Assembly (NCBI GenBank): GCA_025450195.1
Contig: JANWHW010000010.1
Coordinates: forward strand, 48,001 to 112,000
DNA from: Solirubrobacterales bacterium
GTDB taxonomy: Bacteria > Actinomycetota > Thermoleophilia > Solirubrobacterales > 70-9
Length of the DNA: 64,000 nucleotides
Reading direction: 5' to 3'
Shown: one piece after another, positions 33,427 to 45,775 of the stretch
Position numbering within the stretch: the first letter of the stretch is position 1
How the letters are laid out: the number at the start of each line of letters is the position of its first letter
Made by a program: the position numbers and the translations under genes
Notes under the pieces: generated by a model
What the model was told of the DNA's origin: nothing
Databases searched by the model: none
The model's input: only the letters and a program-made list of their open reading frames with translations

Positions 33427-35140
33427 CGAGGCGGCGGTGCAGGTCGACGTTGGCCTGGCGGTCGACCGTGACCTCGATCAGCCCGGTGCCGGCGGCCAGG
33501 GCATCTGGCAGCTCGTCGAGCCCGGCGAGACGGCGGTGGGGAAGGTCGAAGAGGGCGGCCGCCCGCTCGGCGTTGACGCTACGCGGAGTGCCGAGCAAGG
33601 CCTCGAACTCAGCCTCTGCCAGAGCTCCGGCCTGGGGGAGGAAGTGGAAGATGCCGCCACCGTCGTTGTCGATGACCACGATACGGACCGGGGTCGATAC
33701 GTCGCGCAGGGCGGCGAGCCCGCCGATGTCGTGCAGGAGGCCGAGGTCGCCGGTGAGGATCGTCGCCGGCCTGCCCGTAGCGCGCGCGGCGCCGATGCCG
33801 GAGGAGATCAGCCCGTCGATCCCGTTGGCGCCGCGATTGCAGAGGAAGAGCGCGTCGGTTTGCGCAGCCGGCAGGAACGCCTCCTGGTCGCGGATCGGCA
33901 TGCTCGAGGCGGTGTAGACGAGGTCGCCGTCGCGATGGGCCTCGCCGAGGGCGAAGTGCAGGGCCGGCTCGGTGATCGGGCTCGCACCACCCAGCTCTGC
34001 CGCGATTGCCTCGCGCGCGGCGCTCTCGGCCTCGATCCAGGTGACGGCGGTCTCGCGATCGCCCCGCCCGACCCGTGCCGCCCAGCCGGCGGCCAGCTCG
34101 GTTGGATCGGCGCGGAGCAGTGCCGCCGCCCTGCGGGTTGGCTCGTTCCAGCCACCGAAGGGATCGATGACGATCTGGTCGGCACCGGAGGAGGCGAGCC
34201 AGGATCGCAGCGGCTTGCTCGTGGGCATGTCGCCAAAGCGCAGCACCAGGTCGGGACGCAGGCGGTCGGCAAATTGCTCGTCCCTCAACAACAGGTCGTA
34301 GGCGGAGATCACGTGTGAGCGATCGTGAGGGCCACAGCGGATCTGCGATGTCGGCTCGGCGAGGATCGGGAATCCGGCTGCCTCGGCGAGGTGGGCGAGC
34401 GGCCCTCGCAGCTCGAGGTCGAGCTGGCGCCCGGCGACGATCACTCCCGCGCGCGCCTCGTCGATGTGTTTCGCGACCTCGTCGAGCAGGAACTGCGAGG
34501 GCTCGGAGTCATAGGGCGTGATTGCCGTGAGAGGCCGGCCGTCTCGCCCGTTCAGGGCGAGTGCGTCCGTTGCGCTGACGGCGTTCGCGATTGGCACGGG
34601 CGCCAGCGGCTCGCGCCATGCCAAGTTCAAGTGCACCGGTCCCGGGCGGGGCTCGCCGCGAGCGGCGGCGAATGCCCGGCACGCGGTCGAGCGGTAGTGG
34701 AGGAGGCCGTCGTCGTCGGCCTCATGGGTTCCCACCTCGCAGAACCAGCGCACCGAAGAGCCGTACATCTTCAGCTGGTCGATCGCCTGGCCCGCACCAA
34801 TCCCCCGCAGCTCGGGCGGGCGGTCGGCCGTCAGCGCGATCAGGGGGATCGCGGACTCATCGGCCTCGACGATGGCCGGGAAATAGTTGGCCGCTGCGGT
34901 GCCAGACGTGCAAAGGATCGCGACCGGTGTGCCGCTTGCCTGGGCGGCGCCGAGCGCGAAGAAGGCGGCGGAGCGCTCGTCGACGATCACCGTGACGTCG
35001 ATCTCAGGCTGGCGCCAAAGCGCTAAGGCCAGCGGCGTCGAGCGCGACCCCGGAGAGATCACGGCATGGCCTAGGCCACAACGGGCCAGCTCCTCGACGA
35101 AGGCGGAGGCAAGCGCTGTGTTGGAATTGGTGGGGTCCAC
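33392..35140 (-). CDS. menD: SEPHCHC synthase
   Basis: 582-aa ThDP enzyme joining isochorismate and 2-oxoglutarate. NTALASAFVEELARCGLGHAV and ISPGSRSTPLALAL are typical of MenD; the catalytic Glu lies in VDERSAAFFALGAA; CTSGTAAANYFPAIVEA and RPPELRGIGAGQAIDQ follow; the ThDP-binding motif is TGDLGLLHDIGGL with VVIDNDGGGIFHFLP. GTG start. First gene read here of the minus-strand menD-only segment; menC ends 53 bp upstream in the same orientation, so a menB-menA-menC-menD operon is likely. Confidence 0.95.
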   Translation of the reverse strand: MDPTNSNTALASAFVEELARCGLGHAVISPGSRSTPLALALWRQPEIDVTVIVDERSAAFFALGAAQASGTPVAILCTSGTAAANYFPAIVEADESAIPLIALTADRPPELRGIGAGQAIDQLKMYGSSVRWFCEVGTHEADDDGLLHYRSTACRAFAAARGEPRPGPVHLNLAWREPLAPVPIANAVSATDALALNGRDGRPLTAITPYDSEPSQFLLDEVAKHIDEARAGVIVAGRQLDLELRGPLAHLAEAAGFPILAEPTSQIRCGPHDRSHVISAYDLLLRDEQFADRLRPDLVLRFGDMPTSKPLRSWLASSGADQIVIDPFGGWNEPTRRAAALLRADPTELAAGWAARVGRGDRETAVTWIEAESAAREAIAAELGGASPITEPALHFALGEAHRDGDLVYTASSMPIRDQEAFLPAAQTDALFLCNRGANGIDGLISSGIGAARATGRPATILTGDLGLLHDIGGLAALRDVSTPVRIVVIDNDGGGIFHFLPQAGALAEAEFEALLGTPRSVNAERAAALFDLPHRRLAGLDELPDALAAGTGLIEVTVDRQANVDLHRRLASSAVEAARRA

Positions 35141-35193
35141 GCGGTCGATGGGCGCTTTGGTCGCCTATAGCGCAACCAAACTCGACTCGCAGG

Positions 35194-36252
35194 CTAGAGC
35201 CGGTGCGCCTGAAGCGCATCCTCGTCGATCTCAACCCCGAGCCCCGGTCCCTCGGGTGGGTAGAGCATGCCGCCCTTCAGCTCGCACTCGACGGTGGCGA
35301 TGGTGGATGCGAAAAGGCGGTCGGTGGCGAGGCCGTGGGCCAGTCCAGGGCCTCCGCTCGACGCCTCGCTCAGTGTCTGTGCGACCTGTGCTGCCGCGGC
35401 GATGCCGACTGGACCGTCGAGGGCGCTGGAGAGATAGGAGGGGATGACCTCGGCGATCTCGATCGCCTCCTCGGGCCCTCCGACCTTCGACAGCTTCAGG
35501 CCCGCCAATTCGCAGGCGTTGATCGCGACCGCACGTTCTGCGTCGGCTCGGCTCTCGACGCTCTCGTCGGCGGCGATCGAGATCGACGTCGACTCCGCCA
35601 GCACCGCCGCTTCTTCGAGGGTCGTCACGGGCTGCTCAGCCAGCTCGATGTCGAAGGGCTCCAGTGCCGCAAGCCTCTCCTTCGCGGTCTCCAGATCCCA
35701 AACGCCATTTACGTCGACGCGGATTCGCGGCTCGGCGCCGACCGCGTCGCGAACCGCGCGGACCTGGCCGACGTCGTCGCCGACCCCGAGCTTCAGCTTG
35801 AAGGTGGAGAACCCATCCTCGGCCCAGCGCAGAGCATCGGCCGCTACCGCGCTCGGCTCATCCGCGACGAGGGTGGCATTGCACCGAACCGGCTGGGGCG
35901 GGCCGGGGGGAGTATTGCCATGCTCGGCGCTTGCCCTTCTGCCTCGCAGGTCGAGCAGTGCGGTCAGCGCCGCGCAGCGGGCCGGGGGAGAGAGGGTGAC
36001 GGCGGTGCTGCGCAGCGTCGCCTCCTCAAGCGAGTCTCGAGCCTCCAGGGCTTTCAGCTCTTCGACCACTCCCACCAGTGCCGTCCCACCGCGGAGAGAG
36101 AGCGGCACGGCTTCGCCGATGCCCATCAGGCCCTCATCGTCTCGCAGCCGCAGCAGCACCATCTCGCGCTGCTCCAGCCGGCCACGTGCGGTCACGTACG
36201 GCTCGCGAAAGGGAAGCGCGTAGGGGACGACCTCGACCGAGGCGATACGCAT
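35194..36252 (-). CDS. menC: o-Succinylbenzoate synthase
   Basis: 352-aa enolase-superfamily enzyme (MenC/dipeptide-epimerase branch) that dehydrates SHCHC. FKLKLGVGDD holds the KxK acid/base pair, RVDVNGVWD the first metal Asp, ELAEQPV the Glu, IAADESVES the third metal site, and LKLSKVGGPEEAI the last Lys. The branch also contains muconate cycloisomerases and epimerases, but the men neighbours settle the call. ATG at 36252 is preferred to the TTG at 36279. Confidence 0.9.
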   Translation of the reverse strand: MRIASVEVVPYALPFREPYVTARGRLEQREMVLLRLRDDEGLMGIGEAVPLSLRGGTALVGVVEELKALEARDSLEEATLRSTAVTLSPPARCAALTALLDLRGRRASAEHGNTPPGPPQPVRCNATLVADEPSAVAADALRWAEDGFSTFKLKLGVGDDVGQVRAVRDAVGAEPRIRVDVNGVWDLETAKERLAALEPFDIELAEQPVTTLEEAAVLAESTSISIAADESVESRADAERAVAINACELAGLKLSKVGGPEEAIEIAEVIPSYLSSALDGPVGIAAAAQVAQTLSEASSGGPGLAHGLATDRLFASTIATVECELKGGMLYPPEGPGLGVEIDEDALQAHRL

Positions 36253-36279
36253 ACGGGAAGCATCGCAGCCTTCTCCCAA

Positions 36280-36326
36280 ACGAATCTGCTTTAAGCGTCG
36301 CTATTCGACGCTAAAAGCAGATTCGT
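36280..36326. repeat. 47-nt palindrome, copy P2
   Basis: The best-preserved copy: 21-nt arms with one mismatch around CTATT (36301-36305). Left arm starts ACGAATCTGCTTT, right arm ends AAAGCAGATTCGT. It lies between the menA stop and the menC start. Confidence 0.75.
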
Positions 36327-36348
36327 CCGTGAAAGCGCACCGGCGGCG

Positions 36349-37230
36349 TTAGCTGGCGAGCAGCAGGCCGAGCGAGACAAGCAGGCTGAATGCGCCCAGC
36401 AGAGCGCCGGTTGCGGCCAGAGCCGTGTTCAGCGCCGGCCCGTCGGTGCGGTTCGACATCGTGCGCAGCGGACCGATCGCCATCGGCAGGGAGAGGAGGC
36501 CAATCAGCGGCAGCAGGCTTCCGTCTCCGGCCACCAATGCGATCGGCAGCACGAGGTAGGCGCCGAGCACGAGGATGCGGTAGAGCGAAACCGCGTTGCG
36601 CCGGCCCATCCGCACCGCCAGGGTCATCTTGCCCGCTCGCCGATCGGTCTCGAGGTCGCGGACGTTGTTGACGACCAGGATCGCCGTCGCCAGGAAGCCG
36701 ATCGAGATCGAAAGCCCAAGCGGCAGGGCATCGACCTGCTCGACCTGCACGTAGTAGGAGCCGTTGACGGCAACCAGCCCGAAGAAGAGGAAGACGAAGA
36801 CCTCTCCCAAGCCCGCGTAGCCGTAGGGGCGTGGGCCGCCCGTGTAGAGGACTCCCGCCGCGATCGAGACGGCGCCGATCAGGAGGATGACGATGCCGGC
36901 GACCGCGGCGAGATAGAGGCCGCAGGCGACGGCGATCCCAAAAGCGATCCAGGTCGCGACGAGGACCCGCTGGGGCGTCACGAGGCCTGCCGATGTCACC
37001 CGCACCGGGCCAAGCCGGTCGGCGGTGTCTGCCCCTCGCTTCGCATCCGAGTAGTCGTTTGCCAGATTCGTCCCGATCTGGATGAAGATCGAGCCGGCGA
37101 GTGCGGCAAGGAAGGCGCCGACCCGCGGCAGCTCGCCTACCCATTCCACGGCCGCGGCGGTGCCCACGAGCACAGGAGCGATGGCCGCAGGCAGCGTTCG
37201 CACCCGCGCCGCCATCAGCCAGATCCTCAT
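36349..37230 (-). CDS. menA: 1,4-Dihydroxy-2-naphthoate polyprenyltransferase
   Basis: 293-aa UbiA-family membrane enzyme with about nine membrane spans; it attaches the isoprenoid tail to make demethylmenaquinone. The two Asp-rich motifs are [14 protein letters not shown] (NDxxD) and [18 protein letters not shown] (DxxxD). The ATG overlaps the menB stop by 4 bp (ATGA), so the two are coupled. The longer upstream frame is not conserved. Confidence 0.95.
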   Translation of the reverse strand: MRIWLMAARVRTLPAAIAPVLVGTAAAVEWVGELPRVGAFLAALAGSIFIQIGTNLANDYSDAKRGADTADRLGPVRVTSAGLVTPQRVLVATWIAFGIAVACGLYLAAVAGIVILLIGAVSIAAGVLYTGGPRPYGYAGLGEVFVFLFFGLVAVNGSYYVQVEQVDALPLGLSISIGFLATAILVVNNVRDLETDRRAGKMTLAVRMGRRNAVSLYRILVLGAYLVLPIALVAGDGSLLPLIGLLSLPMAIGPLRTMSNRTDGPALNTALAATGALLGAFSLLVSLGLLLAS

Positions 37231-38105
37231 GGTCGTTTCGGGTACTTGGAGAAGTCCGGCTTGCGACCTTCCTGATAGGCGTTTCGGCCCTCCTGTCCCT
37301 CCTCGGACATGTAGAAAAGCAGCGTCGCGTCGTGGGAGAGCTGCTGAAGCCCGGTGAGGCCGTCCTCTTCGGCGTTGAAGCTCGACTTCAACAACCTCAG
37401 TGCCAGCGGTGAGAGATGGAGCATCTCGCGGCACCAAGCAACCGTCTCCCGCTCCAGCTCCTCCAGTGGCACGACCGTGTTGACGAGGCCCATCCGAAGC
37501 GCCTCCTCGGCGTCGTAGAGCCTGCAGAGGAACCAGACCTCCTTCGCTCGCTTGACCCCAATGTTGCGGGCGAGCAGGCTCGCCCCAAAGCCTCCGTCAA
37601 AGCTCCCCACCCGGGGGCCCGTCTGGCCGAAGCGGGCGTTGTCGGCGGCGATCGTCATGTCGCAGACCAGGTGCAGGATGTGGCCTCCGCCGACGGCATA
37701 GCCGGCGACCATCGCCACCACCGGCTTCGGCAGCCGCCGGATCTGGACATGGAGGTCGCCGACATCGAGGCGCCCGACTCCCTGCTGGGCAACGTCGTCA
37801 TCGCCGATGTAGCCGTCGTCGCCGCGGATGCGTTGGTCGCCGCCCGAGCAGAACGCCTCGCCACCCGCCCCGGTGAAGATGATCGCGCCGACCTCCAGAT
37901 CGTCCCGGGCCCGGCCGAAGGCCTCGCGGAGCTCGGCCAGCGTTTGAGGCCGGAAGGCATTTCGCACCTCTGGGCGGTCGATCGTGATCTTGGCGATCCC
38001 GCCTGCCTTCTCGTAGCGGATATCACCGTACTCGGCGGCTGCGTGCCACTCGATCGGCGCGTAGAGATCGTCTTCGGGCGGAGCTTCCTTGTGGCGTTGG
38101 GGCAT
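37227..38105 (-). CDS. menB: 1,4-Dihydroxy-2-naphthoyl-CoA synthase
   Basis: 292-aa crotonase-fold enzyme that closes the naphthoate ring. [57 protein letters not shown] and [19 protein letters not shown] form the oxyanion hole and active site, and [22 protein letters not shown] is MenB-specific. The ATG at 38105 was chosen from family length; the same frame stays open for 1.9 kb upstream without similarity because of the opposing menE gene. Only 21 bp separate it from the divergent menE. Confidence 0.96.
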   Translation of the reverse strand: MPQRHKEAPPEDDLYAPIEWHAAAEYGDIRYEKAGGIAKITIDRPEVRNAFRPQTLAELREAFGRARDDLEVGAIIFTGAGGEAFCSGGDQRIRGDDGYIGDDDVAQQGVGRLDVGDLHVQIRRLPKPVVAMVAGYAVGGGHILHLVCDMTIAADNARFGQTGPRVGSFDGGFGASLLARNIGVKRAKEVWFLCRLYDAEEALRMGLVNTVVPLEELERETVAWCREMLHLSPLALRLLKSSFNAEEDGLTGLQQLSHDATLLFYMSEEGQEGRNAYQEGRKPDFSKYPKRP

Positions 38106-38126
38106 GATGGGCACGATATCTCTCCG

Positions 38127-39452
38127 ATGAAGCTCGACGACTGGCTTGCCCAGAGATCTCAAAGCTGCCCTGACCGCACCGCGCTGATCGCGGACGGCAC
38201 CGAGGTCAGCTACGCCGAGCTCGAGGCGGAGGCAACCTGGGTGGCGCGCCGACTCGCGGCCCACGGTGTGCGGCGTGGCTCGACGGCGGCGCTGACGATG
38301 CAGCCTCGCCGGGAGCAGGTCGTACTGGTGCATGCGCTGATGAAGGTTGGGGCGGCATTGCTGCCCCTGGGCCCACACCTGACCGCCGAGGAGCGGGCGG
38401 TGGTGCTGGCCGCCGAGGAGCCGTCTATCGAGCTCGAGGACCCGGGGCAGCTGACTCAAACCGAGGCCGACCTGCCGCTGCTGGGCGAGCACGACATGGA
38501 TGCCATCTGCTGCCGAGTGCTGACCAGCGGCAGCAGCGGTGCGCCCGAGCCGATCGGCCTGAGCTACGGCAACTTCCTCTGGAGCGCGGTCGGGTCCGCG
38601 TTCAACATCGGGGTGGAGCCGGAGGACCGCTGGCTTTGTTGTTTGCCCCTGAGCCATATCTCGGGGCTTGGGATCGTGATGCGCTCTGTCGTATATGGCA
38701 CCACAGCGGTGCTCCACGACGGCTTTGACGTCGATCGTGTGGCGAGCTCGCTGGAGGGCGAGGGGATCACGATCGTCTCTTTGGTGACGACGATGCTGAC
38801 GCGCCTGCTTGAGGCCGACGCAGACCTCTCGGGCCCCCGCGCCATCCTGGTCGGGGGAGGGCCGGTCCCCAAGGAGCCGCTCGAAGAGGCGATCGGCCGA
38901 GGTGCCACCGTCGTTCAAACCTATGGCCTCACCGAGGCCTGCTCGCAGGTGACGACCCTGGCGCCCGCCGACGCACGACGGAAGCTTGGCTCGGCCGGCC
39001 GACCGTTGCTGACGACCCACCTGCGAATTCAGGACGGCGAGATCCTCGTCCAGGGTCCCACCGTTGCGCCTGGCCGGGTCGACGCCGACGGCTGGCTGCA
39101 CACGGGAGATCTTGGCCGGATCGATGACGAAGGCTTCCTCTACGTGGAAGACCGCATCGACGACATGATCGTCAGCGGGGGAGAGAACGTGATTCCGGCC
39201 GAAGTCGAGCAGGTGCTCATGCGGCATCCAGCCGTAGCCGACGCCGCGGTGGTCGGCCGCGAGGACCCCGAGTGGCAGCAGGCAGTCACGGCGGTGGTCG
39301 TCCTGGAGGACGATTCGGAGGCCACTCCGGACGAGTTGCGCCGCCATTGCTCCGAGGCCCTGGCCGGCTTCAAGGTGCCCAAGCGCGTCGAGCTGGCTGC
39401 GGCGTTGCCGCGTACCCCGTCGGGCAAGCTCCTCAGGCGGGCCCTGCGTTAG
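38127..39452 (+). CDS. menE: o-Succinylbenzoate-CoA ligase
   Basis: 441-aa adenylate-forming enzyme. TYGLTEA-type motif [46 protein letters not shown] and the C-terminal catalytic Lys in [13 protein letters not shown] are present. The P-loop reads [15 protein letters not shown]: the conserved Lys of TSGTTGxPK is replaced by Glu, which may slow adenylation or be compensated. It diverges from menB with a 21-bp gap, so the two promoters must overlap coding sequence or each other. ATG at 38127 is where the family begins. Confidence 0.9.
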   Translation: MKLDDWLAQRSQSCPDRTALIADGTEVSYAELEAEATWVARRLAAHGVRRGSTAALTMQPRREQVVLVHALMKVGAALLPLGPHLTAEERAVVLAAEEPSIELEDPGQLTQTEADLPLLGEHDMDAICCRVLTSGSSGAPEPIGLSYGNFLWSAVGSAFNIGVEPEDRWLCCLPLSHISGLGIVMRSVVYGTTAVLHDGFDVDRVASSLEGEGITIVSLVTTMLTRLLEADADLSGPRAILVGGGPVPKEPLEEAIGRGATVVQTYGLTEACSQVTTLAPADARRKLGSAGRPLLTTHLRIQDGEILVQGPTVAPGRVDADGWLHTGDLGRIDDEGFLYVEDRIDDMIVSGGENVIPAEVEQVLMRHPAVADAAVVGREDPEWQQAVTAVVVLEDDSEATPDELRRHCSEALAGFKVPKRVELAAALPRTPSGKLLRRALR

Positions 39453-39462
39453 AGTCGCGGCG

Positions 39463-39524
39463 GAGCGCGGAGCGAGCGAAGCGTGCATACCTGATTCTTC
39501 GCGAGCGAGCGACGCGCGACCGCT
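39463..39524 (+). repeat. Linker repeat, copy B, before ilvC
   Basis: GAGCGCGGAGCGAGCGAAGCG, a centre with CCTGATTCTTCGCG, then GAGCGAGCGACGCGCG just before the ilvC ATG. The centre matches copies C and D (CTGATTCT). Confidence 0.6.
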
Positions 39525-40529
39525 ATGAAAACCGACGACATCTTCTACGACAAGGACGCCGACCTTTCGAAGCTCGAGGGCAAGACCGTCGCGATCCTTG
39601 GATACGGCTCTCAGGGACACGCCCACGCACTCAATCTGAAGGACTCCGGTGTCGAGGTGGTAGTCGGCCTGCGCCCCGATTCCTCCAGTCGCCCCAAGGC
39701 CGAAGAGGCCGGGCTCGAGGTACTCGACATCGCCGAAGCGGCCAGCCGCGGCGACATCGTGATGGTGTTGCTCCCTGACGAGAAACAGGCTGAGGTGTGG
39801 GACACCGAGATCTCCGATGGGATCGCCGAGGGCAACCTGCTCCTCTTCGCGCACGGGTTCTCGATCCACTTCGAGCAGATCCTGCCTCCGCCCGGGGTCG
39901 ACGTCGGCATGGTCGCGCCCAAGGGCCCAGGCCACCTGGTTCGCCGCCAGTACGAGGAAGGTCATGGGGTGCCCTGTCTAATGGCCGTCCACCAGGACGC
40001 CGGCGGCGAGGCCCCCGCCCTCGTCCTCGCCTACGCCGCCGGGATCGGTGGCGGCCGCGCGGCGATCATCGAGACCACCTTCAAGGACGAGTGCGAGACC
40101 GACCTCTTCGGCGAGCAGGCTGTCCTCTGCGGCGGCGCCAGCGAGCTGGTGCGAGCGGGCTTCGAGACACTGGTCGAGGCCGGCTATGACCCTCGCCTCG
40201 CTTACTTCGAGTGCCTGCACGAGCTGAAGCTGATCGCCGACCTCATGTATGAGAAGGGCATCCAGGGGATGCGCTACTCGATCTCGAACACCGCCGAGTA
40301 CGGCGACATGACGCGCGGCAAGCGCGTGATCGGCGAGGAGTCCCGTGCGGCGATGAAAGAGATTCTCAGCGAGATCCAGTCGGGCGAGTTTGCCAAGGAG
40401 TGGATCGCCGAGAACCGGGCGGGCGGAGAGAACCTGGCTCGCATGCGCGAGGAGGGCGTCGGGCATCCGACCGAGGAGGTCGGCAAAGACCTCCGCGACA
40501 TGATGCCCTGGATCGACCAGAAGTTCTGA
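39525..40529 (+). CDS. ilvC: Ketol-acid reductoisomerase
   Basis: 334-aa class I enzyme; NADPH- and Mg-dependent second step of branched-chain amino acid synthesis. [17 protein letters not shown] is the Rossmann motif and [18 protein letters not shown] the cofactor loop. [25 protein letters not shown], the metal ligands in [19 protein letters not shown] and [11 protein letters not shown] are all present. Preceded by a linker repeat and followed by a 14-bp inverted-repeat pair. Confidence 0.96.
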   Translation: MKTDDIFYDKDADLSKLEGKTVAILGYGSQGHAHALNLKDSGVEVVVGLRPDSSSRPKAEEAGLEVLDIAEAASRGDIVMVLLPDEKQAEVWDTEISDGIAEGNLLLFAHGFSIHFEQILPPPGVDVGMVAPKGPGHLVRRQYEEGHGVPCLMAVHQDAGGEAPALVLAYAAGIGGGRAAIIETTFKDECETDLFGEQAVLCGGASELVRAGFETLVEAGYDPRLAYFECLHELKLIADLMYEKGIQGMRYSISNTAEYGDMTRGKRVIGEESRAAMKEILSEIQSGEFAKEWIAENRAGGENLARMREEGVGHPTEEVGKDLRDMMPWIDQKF

Positions 40530-40640
40530 GCACGGCGCATATCGAAGTCCTCGGTCCGGGCGCCTCACTCACGCACGGCTAGTGCGCTCATTCGGCGTCC
40601 TCCCTGCGTCCGCCGATCTGCTTGTCCTCAGAACTTCTGG
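40517..40640. repeat. 14-bp inverted repeats flanking a 96-bp segment at the ilvC end
   Basis: CCAGAAGTTCTGAG at 40517-40530 (covering the ilvC stop) and its exact reverse complement CTCAGAACTTCTGG at 40627-40640. The 96 bp between contains no gene. It lies between convergent ilvC and cupin genes and could be a long-stem terminator or the scar of a small element. Confidence 0.55.
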
Positions 40641-40646
40641 CGCAGA

Positions 40647-43828
<3,182 letters not shown>

Positions 43829-43972
43829 CGGTTAGCGGACACGGAGGCCGTGTCATGACCGGCCCGCTTGGTCATCGACCTCTCCGAACTCGCCCTCATT
43901 CTGAAGCAGGCTCTTAGTAGATATGAATCGGAGATAGGGTTCTCCGATGCAGCTGAGGGCGCGAGCACTGCG

Positions 43973-45007
43973 ATGAAGGCCGTCGTCCAGACTGGCACTG
44001 GTGGGCCCGATGTCCTGCAGGTTCAAGAGCGCCCCGATCCACAGGTTGGGCCCGGGGAAGTCCGGGTCGCCGTGAAGGCCGCCGGGATCAACTTCGCCGA
44101 CACGATGGCGCGCGTAGGGCTGTATCCAGATGCCCCCAAGCCACCATGCGTACTTGGCTACGAGGTCGCCGGGGAGGTCGAGTCGGTTGGGGACGGGGTG
44201 ACCGCCTATAAGCCCGGGGATCGCGTAACGGCCGGCACTCGCTTCGGCGGGCAGGCCGAGTTGATCTCCGTCCCAGAGGCGCAGGTGTGGCCGCTGCCGG
44301 ATCGGCTCAGCTTCGAGCAGGGCGCCGCCTTTCCCGTGAACTACAGCACCGCCTATGCGGCCTTGGTCGTCATGGGAAGCCTGCGAGCGGGCGATCGCAT
44401 CCTCATTCACGCGGCGGCCGGGGGCGTGGGGATTTCTGCCACCCAAATGGCGCGCAACATCGGCGCCGAGATCTTTGGCACCGCCTCGGCCTCCAAGCAC
44501 GACGCGATTCGAGCCCAGGGCGTTCAGCACGCGATCGACTATCGATCTCTTGACTTCGAGCAGGAGACGATGCGCATCACGGACGGGGAGGGGGTCGACC
44601 TGGTCATCGATGCCCTCGGGCCAACCTCGTTCCGCAAGGACTACCGACTGCTTCGCCCCGGCGGTCGCTTGGTCATGTACGGCCTCTCAGAGGCCAGCAA
44701 GGAAGGAAAGCGCGATATTTCCGCGGCTTTGAAGGGGCTCGTGTCGATGCCTCTGGCAACGATTCCCTGGTGGAAGAGCTTGGCGGTCATGAACGAGAAC
44801 AAGGGCATCTTTGGGCTCAACATGCTCAAGTGGTGGGATCAGGAGGGCAACCTCGATCGCCTCGCTGACCCGCTGCTGGAGGATCTCGAGAAAGGGCTTC
44901 TGGATCCGATCGTCGCCGAGACCTTTTCGTTTGAGCGCGCGGGTGAAGCCCATGAATTCATCGCACAGCGGCGCAACGTCGGCAAGGTTGTGCTGTTTCC
45001 CTCATAG
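43973..45007 (+). CDS. Zinc-independent alcohol dehydrogenase / quinone oxidoreductase-like protein
   Basis: 344-aa medium-chain dehydrogenase of the quinone oxidoreductase/VAT1-like group. AVKAAGINFADTMARVGLYP, GYEVAGEVESVGDGV and the NADPH site ILIHAAAGGVGISATQMA are clear; the structural-zinc Cys lobe is absent. It ends KVVLFPS as in VAT1-like proteins. Substrate unknown. ATG at 43973 is where the family starts; the 144 bp before it have no supported gene. Confidence 0.88.
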   Translation: MKAVVQTGTGGPDVLQVQERPDPQVGPGEVRVAVKAAGINFADTMARVGLYPDAPKPPCVLGYEVAGEVESVGDGVTAYKPGDRVTAGTRFGGQAELISVPEAQVWPLPDRLSFEQGAAFPVNYSTAYAALVVMGSLRAGDRILIHAAAGGVGISATQMARNIGAEIFGTASASKHDAIRAQGVQHAIDYRSLDFEQETMRITDGEGVDLVIDALGPTSFRKDYRLLRPGGRLVMYGLSEASKEGKRDISAALKGLVSMPLATIPWWKSLAVMNENKGIFGLNMLKWWDQEGNLDRLADPLLEDLEKGLLDPIVAETFSFERAGEAHEFIAQRRNVGKVVLFPS

Positions 45008-45043
45008 ACGCTCCGACCGAAGAGCGGCGGGGACGGCTAGGCG

Positions 45044-45637
45044 ATGAAGAAGATCCTTCTTATCTCAGCTGCGATCCTGGCGCTGAACGCGCCCGGCTTC
45101 GCGCATTCCCAGACTAGGTCCTTCAACATCCTGCTGGTTGGTGGGGCTGAACCGAACATGATCAATATCTGGCTCACCCCAGATGGGCACAGCTACGTGA
45201 TCGATTCGAGTGTCCCGCTGGATGTCGGCACATCGGTTTGCGTCCACCCCGCAGAGAACATGAACGAGTTGGTCTGCGAAGCACCGTTCATCAGCAGCTT
45301 TGAAGTGAACGCGGGCAGTGGCGACGACAAAGTTTGGGCTGCGGCGAACATCAGCCTCCCGGTGACGATACGGGCCGGCTCTGGGAACGACTACATGCGC
45401 GGCGGCGGCGGCCCCGACAAGCTCGCCGGTGGGCCCGGCACCGACCGGCTCATAGGTGGCAGTGGCGACGACTTCCTTAGCGGAGGGCCAGGCAACGATG
45501 TGCTGCTTGCCAACTCCGGCAACGACATCTTGGTGCGTGGCCCCGGCAACGATGTGCTTCGAACTGGGCCTGGAAACGATTCCATTCGCCAGTTCCCGAG
45601 CCAATCCAAAGGAGCCAACTCGCTGGGCGTGCGCTAA
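45044..45637 (+). CDS. Secreted RTX-like calcium-binding repeat protein
   Basis: 197 aa with a signal peptide (KKILLISAAILALNAPGFAHS). Residues about 92-185 hold nine-residue GGxGxDxxx repeats typical of hemolysin-type calcium-binding proteins: GSGDDKVWA, GSGNDYMRG, GPGTDRLIG, GSGDDFLSG, GPGNDVLLA and more. The N-terminal half has a Cys pair and no recognised domain. Such small proteins are common in soil actinobacteria; a binding or surface role is likely. Unrelated to its leuA neighbour. Confidence 0.82.
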   Translation: MKKILLISAAILALNAPGFAHSQTRSFNILLVGGAEPNMINIWLTPDGHSYVIDSSVPLDVGTSVCVHPAENMNELVCEAPFISSFEVNAGSGDDKVWAAANISLPVTIRAGSGNDYMRGGGGPDKLAGGPGTDRLIGGSGDDFLSGGPGNDVLLANSGNDILVRGPGNDVLRTGPGNDSIRQFPSQSKGANSLGVR

Positions 45638-45775
45638 GCTGGGATGCGAATGACGCCCCGGCTCGACAGCCTCGCGCTTCTCCTTCTCCTCCCCCTTCGG
45701 GGGGAATAGCGCTGGGCGGCGCGTAGCCGCGAGAGACAAGGTCATTCAGGGCAGTTGGAGAAGGAGGTAAGTCAG
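45638..45775 (+). promoter_or_regulatory. leuA: Possible structured leader of leuA
   Basis: The leuA Shine-Dalgarno AAGGAGGT (45761-45768) lies in GGAGAAGGAG (45757-45766), which is exactly complementary to CTCCTTCTCC at 45680-45689. A C5/G6 hairpin (45691-45704) sits between. A second pair, GAATGAC (45648-45654) with GTCATTC (45741-45747), crosses the first, so the two are alternatives or a pseudoknot. This looks like a translational switch, but purine/pyrimidine tracts make chance pairing possible. No leucine-rich leader peptide was seen. Confidence 0.4.

Noticed and set aside
37416..38126. Upstream extension of menE by 237 residues
   Set aside because: This part lies opposite menB, which has conserved crotonase motifs. 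The family start is at 38127.
38106..39965. Upstream extension of menB to a 912-aa protein on the minus strand
   Set aside because: The extra 620 residues lie opposite menE and ilvC, show no family similarity, and MenB has a normal length from 38105.
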